A DNA stretch of 64,000 nucleotides from Erythrobacter donghaensis (GTDB lineage: Bacteria > Pseudomonadota > Alphaproteobacteria > Sphingomonadales > Sphingomonadaceae), in NCBI RefSeq assembly GCF_002155425.1, contig NZ_MUYG01000010.1:595925-659924 (forward strand), written 5' to 3'. Of the stretch, positions 26,980 through 37,241 are shown one piece after another. Positions within the stretch are counted from its first letter, which is position 1. The number at the start of each line of letters is the position of its first letter. The notes beneath the pieces are model-generated. The model saw only the letters and a list, made by a program, of their open reading frames with translations. It made no database searches and was not told the origin of the DNA. The position numbers were made by a program, and so were the translations under genes.

Positions 26980-28308
26980 ATGATCACCGGCAGGCTATTA
27001 CGCGCGCTGGCAATATTTGTGCTGGCGCTGCTGGCGGGGCCGGTTCTGGCGCAGGAGGCTCCCGCCTCGCCATCGGCGGAAGCGCGGACAGGCGGCGAGC
27101 TTTCAGAGGCCGTGGCCAGCGCGGCACGCGTCACCGATCCGAACGTGACAAAGGGCGAACTGGCGCATCTGCTCATCCCCCTGACCAAGCCCGAACTGGC
27201 CGAAGTCACCGATAGCTGGCTCGCCAATGTCCGCGCCGCGACGCAGGAAATCGCCGACCTGCAAGCCGACATCAAACGCAACCCCGCCAAGCCGGGCGAC
27301 CCGCGCTTTATCCGTCTGGCGCGCATGGTGGAGCACCGCGCGGGCCTGCTTGCGAGATATTCGATGGCGGTCGATTCCTTCGAGCGCAAAGGCGGCGATC
27401 CCGCGCGCGTGGCGGAACTGCGCGCCTATCGTGAGGCCGTGCTGTTCGAGGAGACCGCACAGGCTGGCACCGGCGCGCTGGCCGGGGCGCTGCTGACCTG
27501 GGCCGGCCGGTCCGATGGAGGGGTGGCGCTGCTCAAGCGCATCGGCATCGCGTTGCTGGCCTTGGGCGGGATCGTGCTGGCGGCGCGGTTCGCCCGCGGC
27601 TTCGTGCACGTCTGGCTGGGGCGCTTCTCGCAACTTTCGCGGCTCCTCCAAAACTTCATCGCAACGATGTTCTTCTGGTTGTTCATCATCGTCGGCCTGC
27701 TGTTCGTGCTGGCCTCGATCGATATCGACATCACGCCGCTGTTTGCGCTGATCGGCGGGGCGAGCTTCATCCTCGCTTTCGCCTTTCAGGACACTCTGGG
27801 CAATCTCGCTAGCGGGCTGATGATCCTCGTCAACCAGCCGTTCGACGAGGGCGATTACATCGAGGTGGGCGGGGTCAGCGGCACGGTGCAGAAGGTCAGT
27901 ATCGTCGCCACCACCATCGCCACCGCGGACAACAAGATTATCGTCGTGCCCAACCGCAATGTCTGGGGTAATGTCATCGTAAATGCCTCGGCGAGCGACA
28001 TCCGCCGGGTGGATCTGGTGTTCGGCGCCTCCTACGACGACCCGATCCAGCAGGTGCTCGACACGATCAATCAGGTCGTCGCCGGGCATCCCAAGATCCT
28101 CGCCGAGCCGGCACCGCAGGTCGCCGCGAACGAGCTTGGTGCGAGCACGGTCAATTATGTCTGCCGACCATGGGTGAAAGCCGAGGATTATCTCGCGGTC
28201 TACTGGGACCTCACCCGGCAGGTGAAGGAAGCATTTGACGCGCGCGGGCTGACCATGCCTTTTCCGACACAGGAAGTGCGCCTGACCGGGGCCTTGCCCT
28301 CGGCCTAG
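26980..28308 (+). CDS. mechanosensitive channel of the MscS family
   Basis: 442 residues: signal-like N-terminus, a periplasmic helical region (about 30-160), three or more membrane segments (about 180-290), then the MscS pore and beta domain: GGASFILAFAFQDTLGNLASGLMIL, NQPFDEGDYIEVGGVSGTVQ and VPNRNVWGNVIVN. Known: such channels open under membrane tension. It follows the hydrolase by 19 bases with ribosome binding site GGGAGG and is the last gene of the operon. Its stop shares the tetranucleotide CTAG with the stop of the opposing gene. Confidence 0.9.
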   Translation: MITGRLLRALAIFVLALLAGPVLAQEAPASPSAEARTGGELSEAVASAARVTDPNVTKGELAHLLIPLTKPELAEVTDSWLANVRAATQEIADLQADIKRNPAKPGDPRFIRLARMVEHRAGLLARYSMAVDSFERKGGDPARVAELRAYREAVLFEETAQAGTGALAGALLTWAGRSDGGVALLKRIGIALLALGGIVLAARFARGFVHVWLGRFSQLSRLLQNFIATMFFWLFIIVGLLFVLASIDIDITPLFALIGGASFILAFAFQDTLGNLASGLMILVNQPFDEGDYIEVGGVSGTVQKVSIVATTIATADNKIIVVPNRNVWGNVIVNASASDIRRVDLVFGASYDDPIQQVLDTINQVVAGHPKILAEPAPQVAANELGASTVNYVCRPWVKAEDYLAVYWDLTRQVKEAFDARGLTMPFPTQEVRLTGALPSA

Positions 28309-29129
28309 AAACGGTAGGCGAAGCCGATCAGCGGTCCTTGAACGGTCAGGTCGAGATCGACCGGCGCGCCGCCGCCGATCCGCGGGCTCTGACGCTCGAC
28401 GCTCAGGCGCTTGTAGACCAGCTGCACCGACGCGCGCTGCGAGAGCGTGTAATCGACTCCCGCCACCGCGTGCCACGTAAAGTCCGAATCCGCGCCGAAC
28501 CCGCCGATATCGCCCTGCACCAGCACCTGCCATTTGCGCGACAAGCGATGCTGGTAGCGCGCCCCAACGATCGGATCGGTCCATGTGTCTCCGGTCAGGA
28601 TGTCGAAGCCGATTACCGGAATGTCGACATCGACCACCACATCCGAATCCCAGCGCCGTATGCCGCCGTAAAGGTCGAGCGCATTGTCGCCCAGATCGAC
28701 CCGCCGCAGCACCGTCACCTCGAGGATGCTGGCATCGACCGTCGTGGTGAGATCGCCGATCCCGATGCTGCCGCCGGTCGAAAGATCGGCGAACATGTAG
28801 TCGACCGCTACGCCCCAGCCGGATTTGTGCCGCACCTCGCCGTGGATGAGGCCGCCGAAGTTGAAGGCTTCCAGCAGGTCGCCTGTGTCGATGGTGAAAT
28901 CGAGCGCGCCCGGCTCGGTCCCGCCGACCTTGCCAGCGACAACCGGCATCCAGACATAGGGGCTGAGGATGAAGGTAAAGTCCTTCTCCCGGTTTTCGCG
29001 CCGCGATGGCGTGTCTTCGGGCCGCGTCTCACGCTGCTCGGAGGCGGCAACCTCGTTCGATGCGATCTCGTCTGCGGGAAGCGGAGCGGCGGCCAGAACC
29101 GACGCGCCGAGCAAGTGCAGCGCGATCAA
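28305..29129 (-). CDS. outer-membrane beta-barrel protein
   Basis: 274 residues. A short signal peptide (MIALHLLGASVLAAAPLPA) and a charged linker (about 25-50) precede a strand-rich barrel beginning FTFILSPYVWMP and ending GFAYRF. Alternating strands such as DNALDLYGGIRRWDSD and GARYQHRLSRKWQVLVQGD fit an 8- to 10-stranded barrel. The start is TTG in a TTGA overlap with the upstream gene; no ATG or GTG fits a signal peptide, so this rare start is probably real. No ligand can be inferred. Confidence 0.65.
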   Translation of the reverse strand: MIALHLLGASVLAAAPLPADEIASNEVAASEQRETRPEDTPSRRENREKDFTFILSPYVWMPVVAGKVGGTEPGALDFTIDTGDLLEAFNFGGLIHGEVRHKSGWGVAVDYMFADLSTGGSIGIGDLTTTVDASILEVTVLRRVDLGDNALDLYGGIRRWDSDVVVDVDIPVIGFDILTGDTWTDPIVGARYQHRLSRKWQVLVQGDIGGFGADSDFTWHAVAGVDYTLSQRASVQLVYKRLSVERQSPRIGGGAPVDLDLTVQGPLIGFAYRF

Positions 29130-29590
29130 TCCTTGTCGTCCCCGTCGGCGATGGCGGCGACCACGCCGACTAGGGCGGCGCCCACCAGCAGGCCCGGAAG
29201 CACGCTGCCGCCGTTGTCGCGACGACCGTAGTAGCGGCGCTCATATTCGTCCCGGCCCCAGTAGCGACCATCGCGATACCAACGGTCGTTACCGCGATAC
29301 CAACGGTCACGATAGGCCTCGCGGATTTCACGCCTGACCTCGCGCCGCGCTTCGCGGCGTTCGCGCGCGACCTCGCGATTGGCCTCGCGATATTCGCGCT
29401 CGGCACAGGCGCGGGTCTTGCAACGCATGATCTCCCGCGCGCCCTCGGCACGTTCGCGGGCCACTTCGCGATTGGCTTCGCGGATTTCCTGCCGGATTTC
29501 CCAACTCTGGGCACTGGCAGCTGAGGGAATAGCGATGGTGGCGACCAGACCGCAGGCGAATAGCGGGAGAAGCCGCAATGCGCGACGCAT
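29126..29590 (-). CDS. exported Arg/Glu-rich repeat protein
   Basis: 154 residues: signal peptide (ending SAASAQS), then a highly charged helical stretch with two copies of REANREVARER separated by a CKTRAC pair, a Trp/Tyr/Arg-rich section (RDRWYRGNDRWYRDGRYWGRD), and a C-terminal hydrophobic segment (VLPGLLVGAALVGVVAAIA) that could anchor it. Some features recall RcnB-like periplasmic proteins but I would not assign it. The ATG overlaps the preceding stop by one base; its own stop overlaps the next start. Confidence 0.6.
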   Translation of the reverse strand: MRRALRLLPLFACGLVATIAIPSAASAQSWEIRQEIREANREVARERAEGAREIMRCKTRACAEREYREANREVARERREARREVRREIREAYRDRWYRGNDRWYRDGRYWGRDEYERRYYGRRDNGGSVLPGLLVGAALVGVVAAIADGDDKD

Positions 29591-29982
29591 CACTTGACCC
29601 CTCCCGCCGCCGCGCGATGCCTCGCCACGCGAAGCTCGTAGTTTTTCATCACTTCGATGCATTCCTCCGGGCTCACCTCGATCGAGGTGCCGTAACCGAA
29701 GGCCGAGGAGAACAGGAACGCCCGGTCCACCCCGAACAGCCGGGTGATCGAGCCGTTGAGATCGAGCACCTCGCGTTCGAGCGCGCCCTGCTGCTCATCC
29801 ACCACGCAGCCGCGTGCCAGTCCCGCGAGATAGCCGAACCGCTTGAGCGCCTCGTCGAGCTGCTCTTCGGTCGCGACCCGGTCGACATCCGCAGACGAGG
29901 TATCCTCTTGCGCAGCCAGCGCAGGGGCAGCCAGCGTGAGAAGCCCGCAGCATGCCGCCAGCAGCAGATGATCGATCTTCAT
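29590..29982 (-). CDS. small exported protein, first gene of a three-gene operon
   Basis: 130 residues. Clear signal peptide (MKIDHLLLAACCGLLTLAAPALAAQE); mature part mostly helical with two Cys (GCVVDE, EECIEV) that may form a disulfide. No family recognised. The ATG at 29982 is set by GGGAGGG a few bases upstream. It is the promoter-proximal gene; a copy of the operator core lies 64-75 bases upstream. The stop and next start overlap (TGATG). Confidence 0.6.
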   Translation of the reverse strand: MKIDHLLLAACCGLLTLAAPALAAQEDTSSADVDRVATEEQLDEALKRFGYLAGLARGCVVDEQQGALEREVLDLNGSITRLFGVDRAFLFSSAFGYGTSIEVSPEECIEVMKNYELRVARHRAAAGGVK

Positions 29983-30045
29983 ATTCCCTCCCGTCGAAAT
30001 TCCCGCAGAGTATGCCGATCCAAATACTTTTTCACGAGGCATCAC

Positions 30046-30057
30046 GCCCATTTTGGG
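30046..30057. promoter_or_regulatory. second copy of the operator core
   Basis: GCCCATTTTGGG is the exact reverse complement of 12 bases within the 24064-24080 palindrome and keeps the CCCA-N3-TGGG symmetry. It lies 64-75 bases upstream of the first gene of the minus-strand operon. The flanking half-site bases (TTG/CAA) are not conserved. Confidence 0.5.
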
Positions 30058-30212
30058 TTCGGCTGCGAGCCTATGAGATTTTGGCCCGGAGAGGCAGAAA
30101 ACCACGCACTTCCCGCCAATTCTATGCGTTCGCGCGTTCCCCAAAAGCTGCCGTTCGCGCACCAATGCAAACCCGCGCCGCGACATCGCAATCGTAACGC
30201 TCTCTAGCGTGA

Positions 30213-30233
30213 TGTGGGGAAAAGTGTGGGGAA
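30213..30233 (+). repeat. putative integrase arm-type sites, right end; AT-rich tail
   Basis: TGTGGGGAAAAGTGTGGGGAA contains two motif copies; AAGTGTGGGGAA at 30222-30233 matches 20423-20434 exactly. This lies in the 306-base gene-free stretch 29983-30288, which also holds the operator copy and an AT-rich segment (30260-30288) next to the att core. I see no gene in that stretch. Confidence 0.5.
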
Positions 30234-30284
30234 ACTCTAAGCCATCAAGGCCTAAGAGCTTAAAAATAATTATAAATTTACAGT

Positions 30285-30303
30285 AAAATGGCTCCCCGAG
30301 TAG
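30285..30303. repeat. right attachment-site repeat within tRNA-Asn
   Basis: Direct-repeat partner of 20287-20305, overlapping the 3' end of tRNA-Asn. The tRNA itself is intact, as expected when an element carries a copy of the tRNA 3' end. Confidence 0.8.
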
Positions 30304-30363
30304 GATTCGAACCTACGGCCAAGTGATTAACAGTCACCTACTCTACCGCTGAGCTATCGGGGA
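30289..30363 (-). tRNA. tRNA-Asn(GTT)
   Basis: 75 bases including encoded CCA. Cloverleaf seen by eye: acceptor TCCCCGA/TCGGGGA, anticodon loop CTGTTAATC with GTT, and T-loop TTCGAAT. It is the integration target of the island on its 3' side. Confidence 0.97.
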
Positions 30364-30498
30364 GCAACTCTTCCAAGCGGTCTAAGGAAGAGCGGAAGCG
30401 CGCCTATATGGGGGGCGCTTTCGGATTGCAAGAGGGTTTCGACGCCCCTCGCCTTCATCCTAAGATCGGTCGCATGACGACCGCAAGCGTGACGGCGC

Positions 30499-30560
30499 GC
30501 CCGCAGCGGGCGCAGCTTTGCTGCGCGTCTAGCGAGGACCGCGCGCCGGATGGCGCGCGG
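30499..30560 (-). repeat. 62-bp three-hairpin repeat, copy 1 (after nadK)
   Basis: Three consecutive hairpins: GCCCG-cag-CGGGC, GCAGC-ttt-GCTGC, and a 22-base palindrome around GGAT. The first 44 bases are identical to 53267-53310; the last stem differs at three base pairs, all compensatory. The copy begins 6 bases past the minus-strand nadK stop, so it may form the transcript 3' end. Confidence 0.65.
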
Positions 30561-30566
30561 AACACA

Positions 30567-31361
30567 TCACGCCGTCACGAACTGCTCCGCCACGATCCGC
30601 TCTTCGAGGCTCTGGCCCGGGTCGAACAGCAGAGTGAGATCATTGTCGTGCGCGATTTGAAGCCGCACTTCGGCGATGTCGCGCAACTCCTTCTGGTCGG
30701 CCACCGCCGCGACCGGGCGCTTGGCCGGGTCGAGCACGCGCAGGATGATCTTCATCCGGTCGGGCAGGATCGCACCGCGCCAGCGCCGCGGGCGGAAGGG
30801 GCTGATCGGGGTGAGGGCGAGCATCTTGCTGTCGAGTGGCAGGATCGGGCCCTGTGCGGAGAGGTTGTAGGCGGTCGAACCCGCGGGCGTTGCCACCAGC
30901 ACCCCGTCGCACACCAGTTCGCGGATGCGCACGCGGTCGCCCACGGTGACTTCGATCTTGGCGGTCTGGCGCGTTTCGCGCAGCAGCGAGAGCTCGTTGA
31001 TCGCGCTCATCACATGGGTTTCGCCATCCTGCGTCACCGCCTCGACCCGCAAGGGGGTGATCGTCCAGCGGCGCGCCTTGTTGACCTTGGCGGCGATCGC
31101 GGCGCGCTTATCATAGCGGTTCATCAGGAAGCCGACCGTGCCGAGATTCATCCCGTAGGCCGGGATCACACGCCCGGCATCGAGCATCGCGTGGAGCACC
31201 TGGAGCATGTAGCCATCGCCGCCCAGCACCACCGCCGCGTCGGCCTCGGCCAGCGGCACCCAGTTGACCTGATCGCGCAAGGCATCGCGCGCCTCCTGCG
31301 CCCGCTCGGTGTCCGAGGCCAGCAGCGCGAGCCGCTCGTAGGTGGTGCCATTGCTCGCCAT
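30567..31361 (-). CDS. nadK: NAD kinase
   Basis: 264-residue cytoplasmic ATP-NAD kinase making NADP. Seen: GGDGYML near the N-terminus, GMNLGTVGFLMN, INELSLLR and DGVLVATPAGSTAYNLSAQGPIL, the full active-site set. The ATG at 31361 follows GGGGAA; upstream in-frame sequence is non-homologous. Monocistronic on the minus strand, ending at the hairpin repeat; the EAL gene diverges from it. Confidence 0.97.
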   Translation of the reverse strand: MASNGTTYERLALLASDTERAQEARDALRDQVNWVPLAEADAAVVLGGDGYMLQVLHAMLDAGRVIPAYGMNLGTVGFLMNRYDKRAAIAAKVNKARRWTITPLRVEAVTQDGETHVMSAINELSLLRETRQTAKIEVTVGDRVRIRELVCDGVLVATPAGSTAYNLSAQGPILPLDSKMLALTPISPFRPRRWRGAILPDRMKIILRVLDPAKRPVAAVADQKELRDIAEVRLQIAHDNDLTLLFDPGQSLEERIVAEQFVTA

Positions 31362-31506
31362 TGGTTCCCCTCTGCCCGGCCAGCCGCCGCTTATCCCCGG
31401 CTCTGTGCTAGGCGGTTGCCCTGATGTGCCATATCGGCTCGGATTGCAATTGATGCGAGGCACGCGCGGGTTCAAGAGTTATGGGGGACCTGGCAGAGGG
31501 AGCTTG

Positions 31507-32340
31507 ATGGAACAGGGCCGGACATCCTTGCGGGGGCCGATCGCGCGCGGACGCTTTCCGGGGGTGAGCTCCGGCGTGCTCGAAAGCGATCTGCTGCGCG
31601 CGCTCGACCGGCGCGAGATTGAGGTCTTGTTCCAGCCGCAATTTGCCTGCCTCAGCGGCGCGGTGACGGGGGCCGAGGCGCTGGCGCGCTGGCAGCATCC
31701 GACGCTCGGCGAGATCGGCGCGCGGGATCTGTTCGCGATTGCCGAGCGTGCGGCGCTGGTCGCGCCGCTTTCGCGCCACGTGGTCGCCCGCGCGCTGGAG
31801 GACGCCGCCACCTGGCCCGAGGGGCTGACGCTATCACTCAACATCACCCCCGAAGAACTGGGCGATCCGCGTTTCGCCCATGATTTCGCCGCGCTGATCG
31901 GCCAGTCCGACATCGCCCCCCAGCGGCTGATGCTGGAGATCACTGAAGACCTGCTGCTGCGCAATCTCGCGCAAGCGGCAAGCGCGCTGAAGGCGCTGCG
32001 CGGCCTCGGTTTCCGCACCGCGCTCGACGATTTCGGCGCGGGGTTCTGCAATTTCCGTTACCTGCGCGAACTGCCGCTGGACGCATTGAAGCTCGACAAG
32101 GCAATGGTCGAGGGCGTGCCCGCCGATGCGACCGCGCTCGCCGTGCTGCGCGCGATCGTCGCGCTCGCCAAGGCGCTGGGCCTTGCGGTCTATGCCGAGG
32201 GGATCGAGGACGAAATACAGCGCGCAGCGATCACGGCGGAGGGCTGCGACTACTGGCAAGGCTTTCTGCGCGCCCAGCCGATGCCGAGCGCGCGCGTGGT
32301 CGCGCTGGCGCGGACGGCGCGGGGGATGGGGCACGGATAG
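31507..32340 (+). CDS. EAL-domain cyclic-di-GMP phosphodiesterase
   Basis: 277-residue stand-alone EAL protein with no obvious sensor or membrane domain. Seen: GAEALARW, SLNITPEEL, LEITED, ALDDFGAGFCNF, LKLDKAMV, YAEGIEDE and YWQGFLRAQPM. The catalytic Glu, Asn, Asp pair, Lys and late Glu/Gln are all in place, so it is probably active, hydrolysing c-di-GMP. The ATG at 31507 is preceded by AGAGGGAG; an earlier in-frame ATG at 31453 is possible but lacks such a site. Divergent from nadK. Confidence 0.9.
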   Translation: MEQGRTSLRGPIARGRFPGVSSGVLESDLLRALDRREIEVLFQPQFACLSGAVTGAEALARWQHPTLGEIGARDLFAIAERAALVAPLSRHVVARALEDAATWPEGLTLSLNITPEELGDPRFAHDFAALIGQSDIAPQRLMLEITEDLLLRNLAQAASALKALRGLGFRTALDDFGAGFCNFRYLRELPLDALKLDKAMVEGVPADATALAVLRAIVALAKALGLAVYAEGIEDEIQRAAITAEGCDYWQGFLRAQPMPSARVVALARTARGMGHG

Positions 32341-32441
32341 CGAGGGTTCGGGGCAGGTTTGAAACAATCTCGCCCGCCATCACTTGTGCTGCCAATGGCC
32401 GCACCTCCGCAGCCCTCTCATCCGACATTGGAACAAGACGC

Positions 32442-33214
32442 ATGAACCTCGAAATTCAGGTGCAGCTCGATTACATCTTCGAGCAGCCCTGCGACGTGCT
32501 GGTACAGATCGAAGCCGCGCTGCTGCCCGGGCAGGCGGTGCTTGAAGCGCACATCGCCGCACCGGCAGCATCCCATTTCTCCCGAGTGCCCGCGCAGGAC
32601 GGGGTGGGCGAGCGGATCTGGCTGCGCGCCGAGGGTGATCTGATCGTCAATTACAGCGCGCGGGTGGCCCTGACGCGCCAGACCGCCGATCTCGCGAGCT
32701 TGCCGATCATCCCGCCGCACCGGCTGCCGGGCGAGGCGGTGCCCTATCTGATCCCGTCGCGCTATTGCCAGTCGAACCAGTTGGCGACCTTCGTCGAGGA
32801 GGAATTCGGCACCATCGAGGGCGGCGCCAAGATCGCCGCGATGCGCGATTGGGTCGCGGCGCATCTCAGCTATGTTCCGGGCGCGAGCGATGCGAGCACC
32901 ACGGCGGTCGATACCTTTGTCGCGCGGCAGGGCATCTGCCGCGATTATGCGCATCTCGTGATCACGCTCGCCCGCGCCGCCGACATTCCCGCGCGCATCG
33001 CCAGCGTCTATGCGCCGGGTGTCAGCCCGCCCGATTTTCACGCGGTGGCCGAGGTATTCCTCGGTGGCGCATGGCACCTCGTCGATGCGACCGGGATGGC
33101 GAGCGCGGCGGACATTGCCATCATCGGCATCGGCCGCGACATCGGCGACGTCGCCTTCCTCACCGCCTTCGGCCCGCTGGAAATGAACAGTCAGACCGTG
33201 ACGGTGCGCGAAGT

Positions 33215-33218
<4 letters not shown>
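32442..33218 (+). CDS. transglutaminase-like family protein
   Basis: 258 residues. An N-terminal beta domain precedes a transglutaminase/protease-fold core with the triad Cys166 (RQGICRDYAHL), His (DFHAVAEVFL) and Asp (WHLVDATG). No signal peptide. Members of this group are often cysteine proteases or amidases; the substrate is unknown. The stop shares CTAG with the mfd stop on the other strand, so the two genes overlap by 4 bases tail to tail. Confidence 0.88.
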
Positions 33219-36715
<3,497 letters not shown>

Positions 36716-36753
36716 CGGGTCACTTCACTCAGCAGGGGTGGCAACGCAGGAAT

Positions 36754-36780
36754 ACCCCCACCTCGTTTCGAGGAGGGGGT
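36754..36780 (-). terminator. hairpin between sdhE and mfd
   Basis: ACCCCCACCTCG-ttt-CGAGGAGGGGGT, a 12-bp stem with one mismatch, between the sdhE stop and mfd start on the minus strand. It could terminate sdhE transcription or attenuate read-through into mfd. There is no clear T-run. Confidence 0.4.
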
Positions 36781-36890
36781 TGCAGTTCTCGGCGGCCCGC
36801 CGTCGGGGCACTTGAAGGCAAGCGCTGCGGCGGGCGATTGGTTCCGCGCCTTGCCGGAATGGCATGGGAGCGGAAGCTTCGCAGTGCGCC

Positions 36891-37169
36891 CTAGCGCGGA
36901 ATGTCGACGTAATCGAGCTTCTGCATCGCCGCCAGCAGATCGCCCGCCAAATGCTCCGGCGCGGCTTGCGAGCCCAGCGCGAAGGCCATTACATCGACAT
37001 CGTCTTCGTCCAGCAGGGCTTCGAACCATGCCAGCTCCGCCTCGCCCCAGGCGGCATGGTAGCGATCGTAGAACCCGCCGATCATGTAATCGGCCTCGCG
37101 CGTGCCGCGGTGCCAGGCGCGGAACTTCGCGCGGGCGAGACGTTGTTCAAAGGAGGGCGTGTCGGTCAT
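36891..37169 (-). CDS. sdhE: succinate dehydrogenase assembly factor SdhE
   Basis: 92-residue protein of the SdhE/Sdh5 family, which promotes covalent FAD attachment to succinate dehydrogenase subunit A. Seen: the signature RAKFRAWHRGTREADYMIGGF with the RGxxE motif (Arg21-Glu25) and acidic LLDEDDVDVMAF. The ATG at 37169 is preceded by AGGTG; a GTG 9 bases upstream is less likely. Divergent from recG, the usual sdhE-mfd / recG layout. Confidence 0.95.
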   Translation of the reverse strand: MTDTPSFEQRLARAKFRAWHRGTREADYMIGGFYDRYHAAWGEAELAWFEALLDEDDVDVMAFALGSQAAPEHLAGDLLAAMQKLDYVDIPR

Positions 37170-37241
37170 GTGGATCACCTAGCCACAGCTTCCCGCCGCT
37201 TCAACTCGCAAACACGCAAGGCCGGTGGTAGCGAAAGCAAC

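Larger units (their letters stand above)
20287..30303. mobile_element. genomic island integrated at tRNA-Asn
   Basis: About 10 kb bounded by a 19-bp perfect direct repeat (AAAATGGCTCCCCGAGTAG) that is the 3' end of tRNA-Asn with its encoded CCA. Just inside each end lies a copy of AAGTGTGGGGAA (20423-20434, 30222-30233), like integrase arm-type sites. The contents differ from the flanks: a collapsed tyrosine-recombinase gene, a low-GC lipoprotein gene, a broken restriction-modification-like methyltransferase, and a regulator plus six envelope genes. Inferred: an integrative element that has lost mobility. Unusually, the integrase remnant lies at the end far from the tRNA. Confidence 0.75.

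Noticed and set aside
29262..29320. Short direct repeats (GCGATACCAACGGTC) as a regulatory array
   Set aside because: They lie within the Arg/Glu-repeat protein gene and encode its duplicated Asp-Arg-Trp-Tyr segment.
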